Source of the DNA: Xanthostigma xanthostigma
Lineage: Eukaryota > Arthropoda > Insecta > Raphidioptera > Raphidiidae
DNA length: 64,000 bases
Direction of reading: 5' to 3'
Assembly: GCA_963575645.1 (NCBI GenBank)
Contig: OY754466.1
Coordinates: 13,246,001-13,310,000 of the forward strand
Positions 37,681 to 50,480 of this stretch are shown piece after piece (positions within the stretch are counted from its first letter, which is position 1; each line of letters begins with the position of its first letter). The notes below the pieces were generated by a model that ran no database searches, was not told the origin of the DNA, and worked only from the letters and a program-made list of their open reading frames with translations. The position numbers and the translations under genes were made by a program.

Positions 37681-38454
37681 CTGCAATTGAAACGTTCGTT
37701 TGTTTTATGTCTTATCACCAAAACAAAAGATGAATGATGATGCGGGTAATAAATGAGCCATTTTTACACTGATTGTTACAATTTCATAATTTCTGACTTT
37801 CTTTGATAATTTGTTGAGAATAATAAAAGATATACACCTAGCACTAGTCACACCCGGAAAAAGCGTCAGAAACGATCGAGGCAAGAAAACAGTCGACTGT
37901 CGGATTCAAAAGATGGATATAAATATGTAGCTGAAAGTGACGTAGCGTTCAGATCCTAATCTATTCCTCCTAATAATAATTAAAACTTTGTTAACGACTA
38001 CATTTTCAATACCATTTTTTCTCATTGCGTACTACATAAATATTACGTAGGCTGATTAAATGTTTTTTTGTCTGTCTCAAATTTTTTTTCACAATTAAAA
38101 AAAAAGGTGGATAACAGAACATTTCTTCTTTGATATTTCCAGTTTCAATTGTGCTAGATACGTGCAAAAATTTGGGGTTCACAAGTGGTTCGTTACTATA
38201 CACAGAAGATGGTGGAATTAAGCTTTGGTCCTGTGGACACAGATGCCGCCTATATACGACTTTTCCTTATGGATTTTACATACCTGGTACATGGAATTAT
38301 TTCCTTGAAGCATAGGATTTTTTAAAAAAATAGGCTTATCCCCTACAGTCGTTGAGGATAAGAAAAAAAAATAGCAATTCATTTTATTATACTATTTAAT
38401 TTGAATAACATTTTTATACAAATCAAATAACAAAATAATATTTCATTCGTAAGC

Positions 38455-38759
38455 TTACGGGGAACACAAATTCTGTTTCCAAGTGCCCGTCATTAATACT
38501 TGGGTATTATAGCTGACTGCACATCCTCTTTCGCGCAACATCTTTTCAATCTTGTCATGGGGATGCGGGTGGTTATGTTGACCCAATTCCACAATTAAAT
38601 TTTTATCTCTATGAGCGCGAATCGACTTGCAACAGCCATTTTTGATCTTTTCGATACAAGCCCAGTGCACGCACCTCTTTAAGTAGTTATTGACACGAAA
38701 TATGTTGTTATCCATCACGCACCATGGTCTGCCCCACTTACTTTTGATAAAAAAGTAAC
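38455..38759 (-). CDS. mod(mdg4): Alternative 3' exon with FLYWCH finger, F4
   Basis: The acceptor (tttctttcgtag) precedes 38759; 305 nt in the shared phase ((G)GT TAC TTT). Motifs: YFFIKSKWGRPWCVMDNN, WACIEKIKNGC, QHNHPHPHDK. An extra cysteine pair sits around the second ligand (GCCKS). The spacer after HNH and MLRERGCAV resembles F3, so the two may be sister exons. The C terminus has further cysteines (NLCSP). Confidence 0.84.
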
Positions 38760-39663
38760 CTACGAAAGAAATACGCTCTGTAATATGAATCTCACCGCGT
38801 CCACAATCAGGTGATCAAAACAAAAACCAATCGGTCTATCATTAAAGAAGAAAAAACACTATCATAGAATAATATATCATTTATTTCTTTTAAATAAAAC
38901 TATGTATATGAACAATAATAATTACAATTACATTACTACATTTCTGAAATAGTAGAGAGTTATCATTATAGTACAATTCGCTTAACGGAGTAGCAAAGCA
39001 ATGAAACAATGTAAAAGCATACCTGTCCCATACATGAAAACTATGCTACCTATATTACACTGTGAAAGATACGTGTATGAATCACTTTCTACTATTTTTA
39101 TACCTTACTATTATAGTTGTGAACAGAAATTACTAAAAGTACAAAATAAATTATTGCTACAAATATAGTTTCAAAAATTCAATCTTGCGTCTATAATCTA
39201 CAAAATTCATATTCAAACATTCAACATCTGATTTAAAAATAAATACATTTTATATCTCGAAAAAAAGCAGTTTTCATATTTTGATTTAACTGGTTTCAAA
39301 TAAAACAAAAGAAAACCAAAACAAGTAGTGAGAATAAAAACAGAGTCGTACAACATGTTGTTCGCCAATATGTTAAAAATTAATCAAAAAAATAAACATA
39401 AAAACGATATAATATTTTATATATTTTTTTTGTTTGGGAAAAGTAAATATAATACTGTGAAATAGAACAAAATATATTAAGTTTTATTTTATATTTTCAA
39501 TTTATCATTTTTAATAATAATAAAATTGATACTTTCACCAGCTCTCAGAGATTATAATATGGAAGCTGCAGTTTTTAAAAATTTGATTTTGACTCCTCAC
39601 AATCAGCTGTTTCTTTACCCATGCGCACTCGACTTTTGTATCACTGACATTATTAAATTATAT

Positions 39664-39998
39664 CTAGATTGGAATTTTAGAGTGATGTGATATTAAAAAG
39701 GCCGATTTCCCTTCCACATCGTATACAGGACACTCATTCATTACTAAGTTACCGACTTCTATTCTAGGTCTCGCTTGAATCTTTTTTTTATTGCTCGGAT
39801 GATTGTGCAGTTGCCCGGGTCGCATTTTTATAACCCCGTTCTTGGTGATGCATTTAACGTTACAACCCGTCGACTTCTCTACGCAACACCAGAGCGTCGT
39901 TGGGCATTGGGCACTTCCGTACCGATTGTTCGCCATGAACAGCTGTTCGCCTAGCACTAGCATCGGGTTGCCTCGTTGACTCTTTATGAAATATACAT
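39664..39998 (-). CDS. mod(mdg4): Alternative 3' exon with FLYWCH finger, F5
   Basis: The acceptor (tttgttacag) precedes 39998; 335 nt in the shared phase ((G)AT GTA TAT). Motifs: VYFIKSQRGNPMLVLGEQLF, a loop lengthened by SAQCPTT, WCCVEKSTGC, LHNHPSNKKK. The tail is longer than in its neighbours, with an acidic-hydrophobic stretch (ECPVYDVEGKSAF) and end SKIPI. Confidence 0.85.
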
Positions 39999-41379
39999 CT
40001 GTAACAAATCAATCACATTGTTAGTCTCAAGGATCATTACATATACTAACAATTATCACACTGTAATTAAACAAAATAAAACTAACCTTCAATTTAACCG
40101 ATACAAATCGCTAATATACTGGTTCGTATTCAGAAAGATAAGCAATTAATTTGTAATCGAGAAATGTTTTCTTTTTGGAGGAACCTTACGAAACAACGAC
40201 CTTCCGGTTCCATAATGTTTTCCCTGGCTTTATAAGACTCCGGCCCACTAGGCATATTACACGATTGCCTGTTAGTCTTATCTAGATCTAGTTTTTGTAA
40301 CGGATGACTTTAGGAAAACGGTTGGTTTGAAATTGCGTTAGAAAAACAACGTTGAAACATAGCTTAAAAATTTATTAGTAGGTATTTTGTATTCATCTTA
40401 CAAATTATAATCTTTAAAAAATATATTTTTATTTACAAATTTTAAATTTCGTCAGGAATAAAATTGAAAGTTCAGCGACAGCCAGTCAAGCGCTTATTTG
40501 TGGTCAACAGAGGGCATTATTCAGTATTATCATAATTGATATAATAATTAAAAATTGATTAGAAAATCGTTTGGTTTCTGCGACACTAATTTCAAATAAG
40601 ATAACTTTTCTACGTTTTTTTATGACTAAATAAAACCATTCGTTAACCTCCAATAATGAAAAATAATTTCATACTTTCAAATCCTATTCAGTATATAACA
40701 ATAATACTGATCTACTTGTTTTGATATATAACTAAACTACGAGATCATCTCAAAATCGTCTCGGAAATTTGCAAACAGGCTCATTTGTTTTCAAAAACAA
40801 AAAACGCGCGTCGAACCTCAACTACTCTTCTGTTTATTGTTAAATGTATAAGAGAAATGTAAGTGATTTTTATAATGTCCAGCTGCCAATTATTCCTTAC
40901 AAATCTCTGGATCGACCTTCGATATGATTTATCCGTAAGTCACAGATCTGCTAATTCAATTTAATTTTAATATTTCAATAAGTTGGTCGAGCTTTAACAC
41001 CCCAATAAATCACATTTCGTTTATTTTTAATTGGATACAATTTTTCAACAAATAATTAATTCTTCAATTTATATATTAACCGCCACATTTACCGATTTAC
41101 AAAATCTTCAGATGTTTGAGTTTTCTAATGGTAATCGTGTATGAATTTAAAAATACATCTCGTCTATACTGTCGTCAAATTATAAATAAAATGTTAAAGA
41201 AATAAAACATTTATTGTGTAACGAAACTTAATATAGAATAATACAATTGAATATGCAACTTAAATGAGCTGCAGTTAACCAACCCTTACGGTAATTTATT
41301 CTTTCATTTGTACACGGTGAGTTTTTTTAATAAACATGGTAATATAATCTTTAATTTTTTATGAACAATTGAAAGGAAT
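39999..41379. other. Spacer F5-F6
   Basis: About 1.4 kb, no supported exon; AT-rich. Confidence 0.4.
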
Positions 41380-41642
41380 CTATAAGCTGTTGAAATCGAC
41401 ACAGATGACTTCGCTGTACTTGATTTTGTCGAGGTTCGGCGGATGGTTGTGTATTTGGCCGGGTCGCATAACGATGAAACCATTTTTGATCCGGCACATT
41501 ACGCGGCAACCGGACGCACTCTTACAGCAAATCCAGTTCGAGTTGTTGTAGCGGTTTTGCTGACACTTGACGAACACGTGATCCTGTAACACCAGCAGTG
41601 GCCTGTTCTTCTGCGACCTGATGAAGTAGTACGAGCTGCCGT
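41380..41642 (-). CDS. mod(mdg4): Alternative 3' exon with FLYWCH finger, F6
   Basis: The acceptor (gtgttttgcag) precedes 41642; 263 nt in the shared phase ((G)AC GGC AGC). Motifs: SYYFIRSQKNRPLLVLQDHV, WICCKSASGCRVMC, MRPGQIHNHPPN. The tail is short, ending in a hydrophobic CVDFNSL; a similar hydrophobic tail occurs in the decayed exon at 49219. Confidence 0.85.
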
Positions 41643-41837
41643 CTGCAAAACACAAAACGTTAAACTGCCAATCGGATCGTTCTAGATTATGTTTAAAAAA
41701 CAAACGCTATTTCATGTTTTCCCTTTATATTATAGTTGTAGACGGCAAACATCGGGTTTCGGTCGAATCGTGAAATTATAAACAAAATACAATGGTCCTT
41801 TGTCGTATAACGCGGTTCATTCAGCTAAAAATGGTCT

Positions 41838-42126
41838 GGACACACATAGCCAAACCGCGCCCAAAGCGTCACTCAGCCGAGTGACGTGTTGGACCTAGTG
41901 AGATCACACTTGTCCGCACCTGGTCTGGCTTGGCGTGGTCCTCAACCCGCTGGTTAGTATTCTTTTAGAAGATCTTTCTGAGACGGGCAAAATATGAACA
42001 AAACTATTCTCGCACGATGCGCACGCACGGACGCGGACGTGGACTATGGCATATGAATACACGGTACAATTCACCATTCAGACACGGCCGTACTATAGGA
42101 CGGACTTGGTGCGGTCATGTGTGTCC
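41838..42126. mobile_element. Inverted-repeat element between F6 and F7
   Basis: Ends GGACACACATAGCCAAACCG and GGTGCGGTCATGTGTGTCC are near-complements; about 290 bp, GC-richer than the surroundings. Confidence 0.65.
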
Positions 42127-42399
42127 CGAACTTAACACGGTTTATATTTTTTTTAATTTATTAGAGGCTGTCAACTCTGAGACTAATCTACTCAGTACCA
42201 ATTTGTATTTTCAAATTTTAATACTAAATTGAAAATCCAATAAATATCTTCAAGAGGTTTGCAACTGATTTGGCAGCATGTGACCACAGTGCATGACTCT
42301 TTAGGACACTTCAATTTCACTTATTACCAATGCAGTTTACTTGCTTAATGTGCAGTTTCATGTACAGTAAAATTGAAAATAAACAAGGAAATGGAAGAT

Positions 42400-42625
42400 T
42401 TTGTTTATCTCTGAGTTAGCTACTGGAGTGAAATAAGTACACCTATCATACTCTATTCTCAAGTCAATAGTTCCTACCTCTATTTTGTTGGTAGCCTTTT
42501 TCAGTGAGCAATTTAATTTCATTCTGTTAATTTTGATGTTACAGTGTGCGCGCGCATCATAAAAATTCACTCTCATCATTTTTTCATAGCGCGCCGAAAG
42601 AAGTACCTATAACTTCAACAATCAT
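42400..42625. repeat. Dispersed repeat, copy 2
   Basis: Similar to 31890-32125, with GTTACAGTGTGCGCGCGCAT and neighbouring blocks. Confidence 0.5.
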
Positions 42626-43578
42626 ACTCGTATGAATATTTCACGGGAGCTAGTCGAAAATACATGGGTCGAATTGGCTACCGCGCTGCAGCATTTAATT
42701 ATAGATTTTTTTCTGTTCATTTTAGCAAGTGACATTTTGTTCTTTATTACTCTCTGGTAAATGAAAGGTTGTCACATCTTTCTCGGTGATTTTTTATGAT
42801 GTAAAAAAACAGGTAATCTTTTGTATGTATAATAAATCGATAAATATGTTTAGATATCTTACTTTATTACACAAATAAATATAGTACAAATTTAAACTAT
42901 CAGCTAGTTATATATTATAATAAATTATTATTGTTAACAAAAATATCAATTGTAATGGTTGAATTTGATCTGATTCGGATCCCTTCTTTGACGAATTTAA
43001 ATCAATTTTACAAGCATTCGAATTGAACAGATTGCAGACATTTAGTTTTTATTAGTAATCAGTATGGCGTCCGCATGAGGATTACAGATGGATACTCGAC
43101 CTTTAAAAGAATTTTTTAAGAAGTCAAAGCATTAGATATCTTTATAAAAACAACATCCCAGTTGTTCCCCCATAAAAAATTCTACAGTTGTTCTCAGTGC
43201 AACTTTCAATTGGATCAAAAATAAATAAAAAAAGCCTACACACTTGAATAAATAAACGACTTCAACATTCAGCACAAATTCGCGATAATAACTTTCTGGT
43301 TTAAAAAACAAATGCAACCCAACAAGTAGCTGCTATGGTTACGCCAACAAAAGACTACTAGTTTTAACTAATTGCAACACAGAACGTTGCAAATGTATTT
43401 CGGTTTGCAATTTCTTTTAGCCCGAAGATAAACTTTTAATTACATATTAATCTTTCCAGATTAAATCATGTTTTTAAAATGTATTGTACAAGAAAATAAC
43501 GGCCTCGTTAAGATAAAAAATAGTACTTAAAATCTACGTTTGTAATATTATGAACTACTTCGATAAGCACCATATGCA

Positions 43579-43931
43579 TTAGGCGAAGTTTGATGAGGAA
43601 GAAGTAGCAGCCGCTGCGGCAGCAGCAGCGGCATTTAGATCGTATTCGTTGAGAAGGTCATTGAAGGTTATGTAAAGTGGTGTGCTCATGATGATCTTCT
43701 CGATATCGCTGCTATGGTTGTGGATTTGACCAGGCCGCATTAGCAAAGTACCATCTTTGTATGTACAGATTACCTTGCATCCGTGTGTCTCACGTTTACG
43801 ACATATCCAAAATATAGTGTTCTTGTAGCGCTTATTCATGCAGTAAACGTAGTGTCCTATGACCAACATTGGCCGTTTGCCAATACTCTTGATGAAGAAC
43901 ACTTTCTGCTGCGTTGACGTCGAACAGCCCC
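43579..43931 (-). CDS. mod(mdg4): Alternative 3' exon with FLYWCH finger and polyalanine tail, F7
   Basis: The acceptor (gcgatttgcag) precedes 43931; 353 nt, the longest exon of the array, in the shared phase. A short CSTSTQQ lead precedes VFFIKSIGKRPMLVIGHYVY, WICRKRETHGCKVIC and IHNHSSD. After TFNDLLNEYDLN the tail is a run of nine alanines, then TSSSSNFA. The alanine run uses mixed GCx codons, so it is not a simple trinucleotide slip. Confidence 0.85.
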
Positions 43932-44100
43932 CTGCAAATCGCAATTCAAATGGTCATTCAGGCTCCAAAGCTCGTTGAGTATGAAAAAAATCAACATTTT
44001 TGAGAATTCTAATTTATTTTTTGATTATTTTACGAACACAACTGACAGAGTTACCTAAGCCTAGTATCAGAACGTGTAGTTTTTTTTAAGATGACAGCCC

Positions 44101-44280
44101 TGTTCCAGCCTCTCTGCGAACGGTAATATTATTGTTACAGTCATGCGCACTAGCTAAAACGTGTTCCAACCGAGATTAGAGCGGTTCTAGAACTGTCCTT
44201 TAATCAAATTCAAAACATTTTCGTTTTAGCTACTGCGCATGACTGTGACGATAATATTCGTTCGCAGAGAGGTTGGAACA
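44101..44280. mobile_element. MITE TGTTCCAGCCTCT, copy 2
   Basis: Same family as 20675-20889; arms GTTCCAGCCTCTCTGCGAAC and complement. Confidence 0.7.
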
Positions 44281-45529
44281 TACTCTATTTAATTACGAAT
44301 CCAATCAGTTCTCAGATTAGAACCTGGAAATTACAGAGATCTGTACGAGTTCAGCTATTCAAACTCCCCGTGCAATGAAAATTAGAATCTGAATATTATT
44401 GAATCTTCGTCAAAATAGAAAAAAGAAACGTTTTATGATCTTTAGAAGTCTCAAAATTGTAAGATTTAATATACTTATTAATTATATTATAATTTGTAAA
44501 GGTAAATAAAAACCACAGATTTTTTTTATTACTCAATGTAAAAACTCACGATACTTCTCGTTTTTTAAAGAACACGAAATGTAATTGACGCGCAGTAAAA
44601 TATTATTATAATTGTTAAGTTCAAAATGACGGTTCAAAATTTGGCTTTTTATCCTTTTCTAAAACATATTCAATATACATATAATTTATTAATTTGAATG
44701 AAAGGTCTCTAAAACTAGTACACGGTTTTTATTTTATGGCGTAACATAAATATTGGATAAAAAGGTAAGAATTCAAAGCTTCAACGATAATTATGTCCGA
44801 GAATGCTTGGTAGCGATATCAATCACGTAGCAGTTCTTTATCACTTAGTTAACTTCAACTCACAGAGCTACTTCAACTCGACTGTTGATAGGCTTAAATT
44901 TTTGTTCAGAAAAAAAATTGAGCGGTTGGCAATTCGTTTGTTACACAACACTTTCATTTTTAACTTCGTAAGATCTTTTAGATTCTGGATAAAAACTGAA
45001 AGGAACAAAAGTTTCAATATTAACAAGAATTATAACTGTTTTTAAAAAAGTTTATTTGAATACATTGATAAAAACGGATAACTAATTAATCAAAATATTA
45101 TATCAATATATACATATAAACAGCCTACATTTATGTTAGTTATTAAATGATAAATTACCTACACTTTTTTAGGCTTTGTCAATATTTTGAACTAACATAT
45201 TATTTTATAGAGATTTGATATGGAGGCGTGTCAGCAGCAAAGAACCATATTTTTGTTTTATTTTCAACTTCTGTCACCAGATGTCACAGCAATAAATGTC
45301 AAATCACTACAAAGGTATTAATGGATGAATGTCTTTAGCGTAGAGCCATATTTTGCTATACTTTCATTTTGTTTCATCAGAGTCGTCAAATGTCAAATTT
45401 CTATACAAAAACATTTTATCAAAAAGAAAAAAGTATGATCAAACTATTGCAAACACATAACTAGTCTGGAACATTGCAAAGCTGATCGTTCCGAAGATCG
45501 ATAGTTTGATCAGTAAGATCGACGGTTGC

Positions 45530-45834
45530 TCATCTGGATAGCGCCGTTAGAGGTGGCAGTTGTCGGCAGGCCACAAAACGGTTCAATTGTTCGGTAGTTT
45601 TAATTGGAAAGGCACCACCACCGATGCGGTTGGGCGGATGATTATGTGGCTTGGTCGGCTGCTTCAGGAGCGTCTCCCCAAACGTGATACAAGTAGTACG
45701 GCAGTGGAGCGATACTTTGCTCTTGCAACACCAGGCTATTTTACCGTCGTATTTCTTGTTCACTTGGAATTCGTAGCCATCGATCACCAGAATCGGGTTG
45801 CCTTTAAATCGTTCGATTAACATCGGCGACAAAC
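45530..45834 (-). CDS. mod(mdg4): Alternative 3' exon with FLYWCH finger, F8
   Basis: The acceptor (atttccgttgcag) precedes 45834; 305 nt in the shared phase ((G)GT TTG TCG). Motifs: MLIERFKGNPILVIDGYEFQ, WCCKSKVSLHCRTTC, PHNHPPN. It is diverged: the aromatic pair before the S-x-x-G element is lost (LIERFKG). The tail LPPLTALSR is proline/leucine-rich. Confidence 0.82.
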
Positions 45835-48720
45835 CTGCAACGGAAATATCGGTACGGGTTTTAGGTTCCTTCAACAATCACCAAAAGTCTCTTCGTTTAA
45901 AAAAACGAATATTAATATTGAACTTACAATTTAATCAGGCATGGTCAGAGTCACTGAAATATAGTTTTGTAAGTATAGACTTCGGGTCAACTGAAAACAG
46001 TCGAACGACGTCACGTTTCAGAGAAATTTTGTGTATCAAATACAGTGCAACATCTTCAATCTAAACAGTTAAGTGAAAGGGTTCAGTCTGGAAATATATA
46101 GCTATTGTCTTAAATACCGAATCGTTTAATTTTCTTATTTATTTCATTTTTGAAAATAAGTTTTTTACAGTATCGCAAGCTACTATAATTATAAACTGTC
46201 ATAGTTTAAACAAAAGAAGAAAAAAAGTAAAAAAATATTTTTTAGATAAAACAAAAACCACTTGGAATGCTGAGTAAAGTTTCTGAAACAAAAATACTCA
46301 ATGAGTTAATTATACAAGTGTTAACCAATTTATGTAGTTTCAATAAACGAACTTCACTCAGATCATGATTTGGCAAGATCGTAATTCGAATTATAGCGGT
46401 TACACTGTATTTACGTAACACGATTTTTCTCCGCCGTTTGTTACAATTACTACAAAACGATTTTATCGACTTTTTGTACACATTTTTTTTTATAGAGCAC
46501 TAACAATCTACGGCATTCAGTGAGTTTTAAAAACAATTTTGTCTTATATATATAAAATCATTCTTTAAATTTCTGTATACGACCATAGTTATATATAATT
46601 GTTCATGTAACTTGTTTTCGATTTGTTCTAGAGCTATGCAGATGAGAATAAATCTTTCGAAACGTTAGCAATAAATGAGAATTCAAAATATCAGTATTAC
46701 TTTAGTTAAAGTAGTGTTGATCCAATAGAATATTAAGATGAAGGAAGGTTTTGGTTGAGGATCATAAAATAAGCTTTACCAGTGTTTCGCTAGTGGCCAA
46801 CGTTTCGAAAAATTTATTTTCATCTTCAGGGCCTCAAGCTGGTCAAGTAGTGGTAAATTGTTCTAACAGTATACATAACCATAATTATTATGAGTTAATA
46901 TAATTTTAAACATATCTTATTATAAAAAAATTAATTAAAAAATTTATTCAATTTTTATAAAATTGTCACGCGGTGAAAAAATTAAAATATTTATTTGAGA
47001 ATTTAATTTAACCAAATTTGAGAACTTTTTCGAAACGTTGGCCACTAGCGAAACACTGGTAAATCTTATTTTATGATCCTCAACCAAAACCTTCCTTCAT
47101 CTTATCAGTATTACTGTTTTTTAAAGTAAAACTTCTCTTGGCCCGGTAGAGTAAAATAATTTGATTCTTGGCATTGAAAATGTAACGAACGCGTTGCTGT
47201 ATACTCGTACTATAAAAACCGCCTGTAGAACATCAGCTAAGTTGGCGGCCAGGTAGCATACTTGCCTTGTAACCAAAAGGTCGTTTTTTTTTACAATTAT
47301 ACCAGTTTTACTTCTGTAACGTGCAGTTTAAAATACACAGTCTCTTTTTTAACCTTATGCCAAAATAAAGAAGATTTTCTTCAAAAGTTCAACTCAGAAT
47401 CTCTTCCAGGATCGCTACTGTCCACATTAAACAGTAGCAATTCAAACAAATCTACAGTATTGTAATATTGTTTTATAGGCCCCGAGAATGGCGATCACAG
47501 CGCTGCCTGTCGTTGAAAAATTGAAGTGCAGGAGTAAAAATTTGACAGTGATAGTTGCACTTATATACAATTTTCGCCAAAATAATTTGGTAATACATTT
47601 AATTTCACTGACTTTTAAATTTAATTGTATATTGAACTTTTTGAATGAACGCTTGAGGAATTACTTTTCCTGTTATTAATAAGAAAAAATTCGCGAATTT
47701 TTTCTTATTAATTATTACCGATGAACACGATATCTAATATATTAATTTTCCTGTTATCTTTATATTTAATACGTTATCTATTATTTTTAAAATTATTTTA
47801 AAACTGTCACTGTTTTGTAAACTTTATAATCACTGTCCATTTTCCTGATTTTTGAAGATTTATATCCTTAGAATTTTTTCAAACACGTTGTTTAAAAATT
47901 ATTTCATAAAAATTACACTGAATTACTAGTCGAGATTCTGGCCTTCAGGAAGCTCGATCAAAAATCCACCTATGGAGCATTCTCAGTATCTATAAATTTT
48001 GTTACCTACATAATTTCTTAAATATTTTATAATACTATGAAAATAATGACTAATGGGTGTCACTAAACAAACCAATTTTTATTTCTAACACAACCAATTA
48101 AATTTTTTATATATTTTTAAAATAATCATAAAAAATATAATCTTGTATTATCAGTTAAAACCGGAAGTTAGTGATCTAAAAAAATTAAAGAGCTACGTTT
48201 AATGAAAAATAAACACGACTTTTATTTTTAGACATAATTTATTAACTATATTTAATACGATTACAAAAAATTAAAAATACATTGTTTTATGGATAGTATG
48301 TAATATTTCATACAAAAAAAGTAAGCAAAGTAAATTTGGACGTGTAAGAAAATTAATAATCCATATTAATAATAATTATAAAAATTAAATTTTTACCCGT
48401 AAACACAAATATTTAGTCTAAAAAATCCTATCGCATTGCAGTCACAAATTGAGCCAAAATTCTCTGATAAAAATCATCAGAATCGGTCTATAAGATTTCT
48501 TTGTTCACAATTAAAAAAAAGATCATACAAAAAAAAAATGAATATCTGAAGTTTTCTTGGTAGATATTTAAACTTGCACTTTTCTTTAAAAGAGCAAGAC
48601 AAATGACTGTCACAAATACTGATACAATTTCGGGATTCTTAATTCTAACAACACCTTTTCGAAAATAAAATCAATAAACAAATGAACTAAACTAAATGCC
48701 TTGTTGCTATGGAATGTATT
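45835..48720. other. Large spacer F8-F9
   Basis: About 2.9 kb with no FLYWCH exon. It includes the foldback at 46735-47104. Confidence 0.45.
46735..47104. mobile_element. Foldback element
   Basis: AAGATGAAGGAAGGTTTTGG with GCTAGTGGCCAACGTTTCGA, returned as complement near 47030-47104; arms about 85 bp. Confidence 0.8.
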
Positions 48721-48983
48721 CTATTTGACCCTATTGAGAACAGTGACTCTATCGATACTCTTTCTATCGACCAACTCAAAGTCCGGTTGATGGTTGTGTC
48801 CTTCGATGATGACGACATTCCTCTGCGAGGTGACAAGACTGCCGCGACAGCCTTGTTTGCTGACCTTGTACAAGGCGCAGCGCCAGAACGTCTTCTGGGC
48901 GATGGCGCGTTCCCTGTTGTATATGTAGTCAGACACTATGATCTGCACGTTGCCGCGTAGACTCGTCGTATATCTGATCAGTT
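48721..48983 (-). CDS. mod(mdg4): Alternative 3' exon with FLYWCH finger, F9
   Basis: The acceptor (ccttttttcacag) precedes 48983; 263 nt in the shared phase ((G)AA CTG ATC). Motifs: IRYTTSLRGNVQIIVSDYIY, FWRCALYKVSKQGCRG, IIEGHNHQPDF. It belongs to a more divergent subgroup with F11, with an arginine-rich first half and no basic tail; it ends VTVLNRVK. Confidence 0.82.
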
Positions 48984-49218
48984 CTGTGAAAAAAGGTTGC
49001 CAACATTACAAATTTCGTTCATTTTAATACACGCCGGCTTAGCTGTCTCAATGCTGGTTCCATAGTACAACATTAAAAATTGCATCAAAACAAAAGTCTA
49101 CGTTCGTTTGTTTAATGTTACAGTCAATCGTTTGCTGTGTTGAAAATATTTTGTTTTGTTCGTTTTATCCTATTATTTTAAATATAGCAATCGCGACACG
49201 AATATTGGACACGGATAA

Positions 49219-49494
49219 TTAGTATAGGATTGTGAGACTGTTGAAACCGATACAGTGGCAGAGTCGAAGACTCGATCGACCATGACAAACAGTTTCAATT
49301 TGAGCAGCCTGTCGATTTTTTTGTTGCGGAGGGTTGTGTTGAATGTATAGCATCATGTCCGTAGCTCTGCACCAGGTCTTGCATTTTTTGTTTGGTGTAC
49401 TGACTGCTCTTTCAAAACGGCCTGTCATCTGCATGGTTATTCATATTGAAGATATCATTGTTATGTATCCCTATTTAGCTGGAGTTCGGAATCG
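49219..49494 (-). pseudogene. Decayed FLYWCH exon (stops and frameshift), F10
   Basis: FLYWCH-like pieces lie in order but not in one frame. A possible acceptor (cgctgtag) precedes 49494. One frame gives RFRTPAK, a stop, then GYITM; another gives NNDIFNMNN, then a stop where the usual Trp is expected; the first frame returns with KKCKTWCR, LYIQHNPPQQ and a hydrophobic end. The final HNH reads HNP. At least two in-frame stops and one frame change are needed. It could be a dead exon or one hit by assembly errors; the absence of the third zinc ligand favours real decay. Confidence 0.5.
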
Positions 49495-49680
49495 CTACAG
49501 CGAAGTGATTTTCAGTAAAAACTAAACACAAACGCCGACTTCAACAATATAATATTCTAAACAAATGAAGAATAACTGCTGTTGTATTGTTTCTGCAACA
49601 GCGACACTTCAAACATCCAAGTCATCTTTGTTTCGAGGAAGGATTTTTTCTGCCCCTTACCGGCATCTTGCGAGACAGAT

Positions 49681-50006
49681 TTAAATCTCGCCAAGTGACA
49701 AATCATTCGCTGCCGACAGTTTCGCTTCTCTCTTTAACTCAAGCATTTCCGCAAACGAATAGATTTCATTCTTAGACATTGCTACGGATATGCGTGCCAT
49801 CTGATTAGGGTGATTATGATCCAACTTATACGAATGAACGCGATCGTCTACTGTTACGATTTTACTTGAACAACCGTCTTTGAATTTGTTGCAGCGATAA
49901 CGTCGCATCTCGCCGGTTCTGTAGTAAATTGAAAATAGGTTTTCGTCCCATACAAGCAGGAATTTGTCACTCGTAAAGCGCCAATAAGTTGGTATCCACG
50001 CCGATT
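49681..50006 (-). CDS. mod(mdg4): Alternative 3' exon with FLYWCH finger, F11
   Basis: The rightmost FLYWCH exon. The acceptor (aacccttttacag) precedes 50006; 326 nt in the shared phase ((G)AA TCG GCG). Motifs: TYWRFTSDKFLLVWDENLFS, RYRCNKFKDGCSSKI, YKLDHNHPNQ. The tail forms a probable short helix (AEMLELKREAKLSAAND). As the exon nearest to the presumed common donor it would be the first met by a transcript coming from the right. Confidence 0.84.
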
Positions 50007-50239
50007 CTGTAAAAGGGTTACGTTACGTGTTAACAGTCAATCTGACATCTGGATCCACTTTTGATGACAGTTATTACATTGCCTGTTCCACACATACGAT
50101 AATTCAAACAGAACCGAGTATCACATTATTTAGATTTGACTAAAAGCTTTAAGAGACTTTAAGAACTCCAATCTATTACAGTTCCTTTAAGGCTTAAAAG
50201 GATACGACCAATTTGATATTTTCGACAATATATTATTGT

Positions 50240-50480
50240 GAACAAGTTCTAAACGTTCTAAACTCTCAAAGCGTCTGTCGGCAATACAGAACTCTTCGGA
50301 CATAGCTGCGTGTTTGTTGGTCAAGTTATCGAACTGTTTGAAATTTGTTTTAGTAGTCCTACACATGTTCTAGATTCATAAAACTGCTAGAATCAAGTTC
50401 AAACAGCACGCAGTGCCCAACACGCAGTTGTGTCCGAAGAGCTCTGTATTACCGACAGATCCCTTGAGAGTTCACAACTT
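50240..50480. repeat. Imperfect foldback, copy A
   Basis: CTGTCGGCAATACAGAACTC and complement within 240 bp. Copy B is at 50886-51110 and related pieces at about 30873-30925 and 60840-60910. Confidence 0.6.

Noticed and set aside
47245-47281. tRNA-Thr-like segment (CTTGTAACCAAAAGGTCG)
   Set aside because: Only an anticodon-arm-like part; no T arm or acceptor stem, so not a tRNA; perhaps a SINE scrap.
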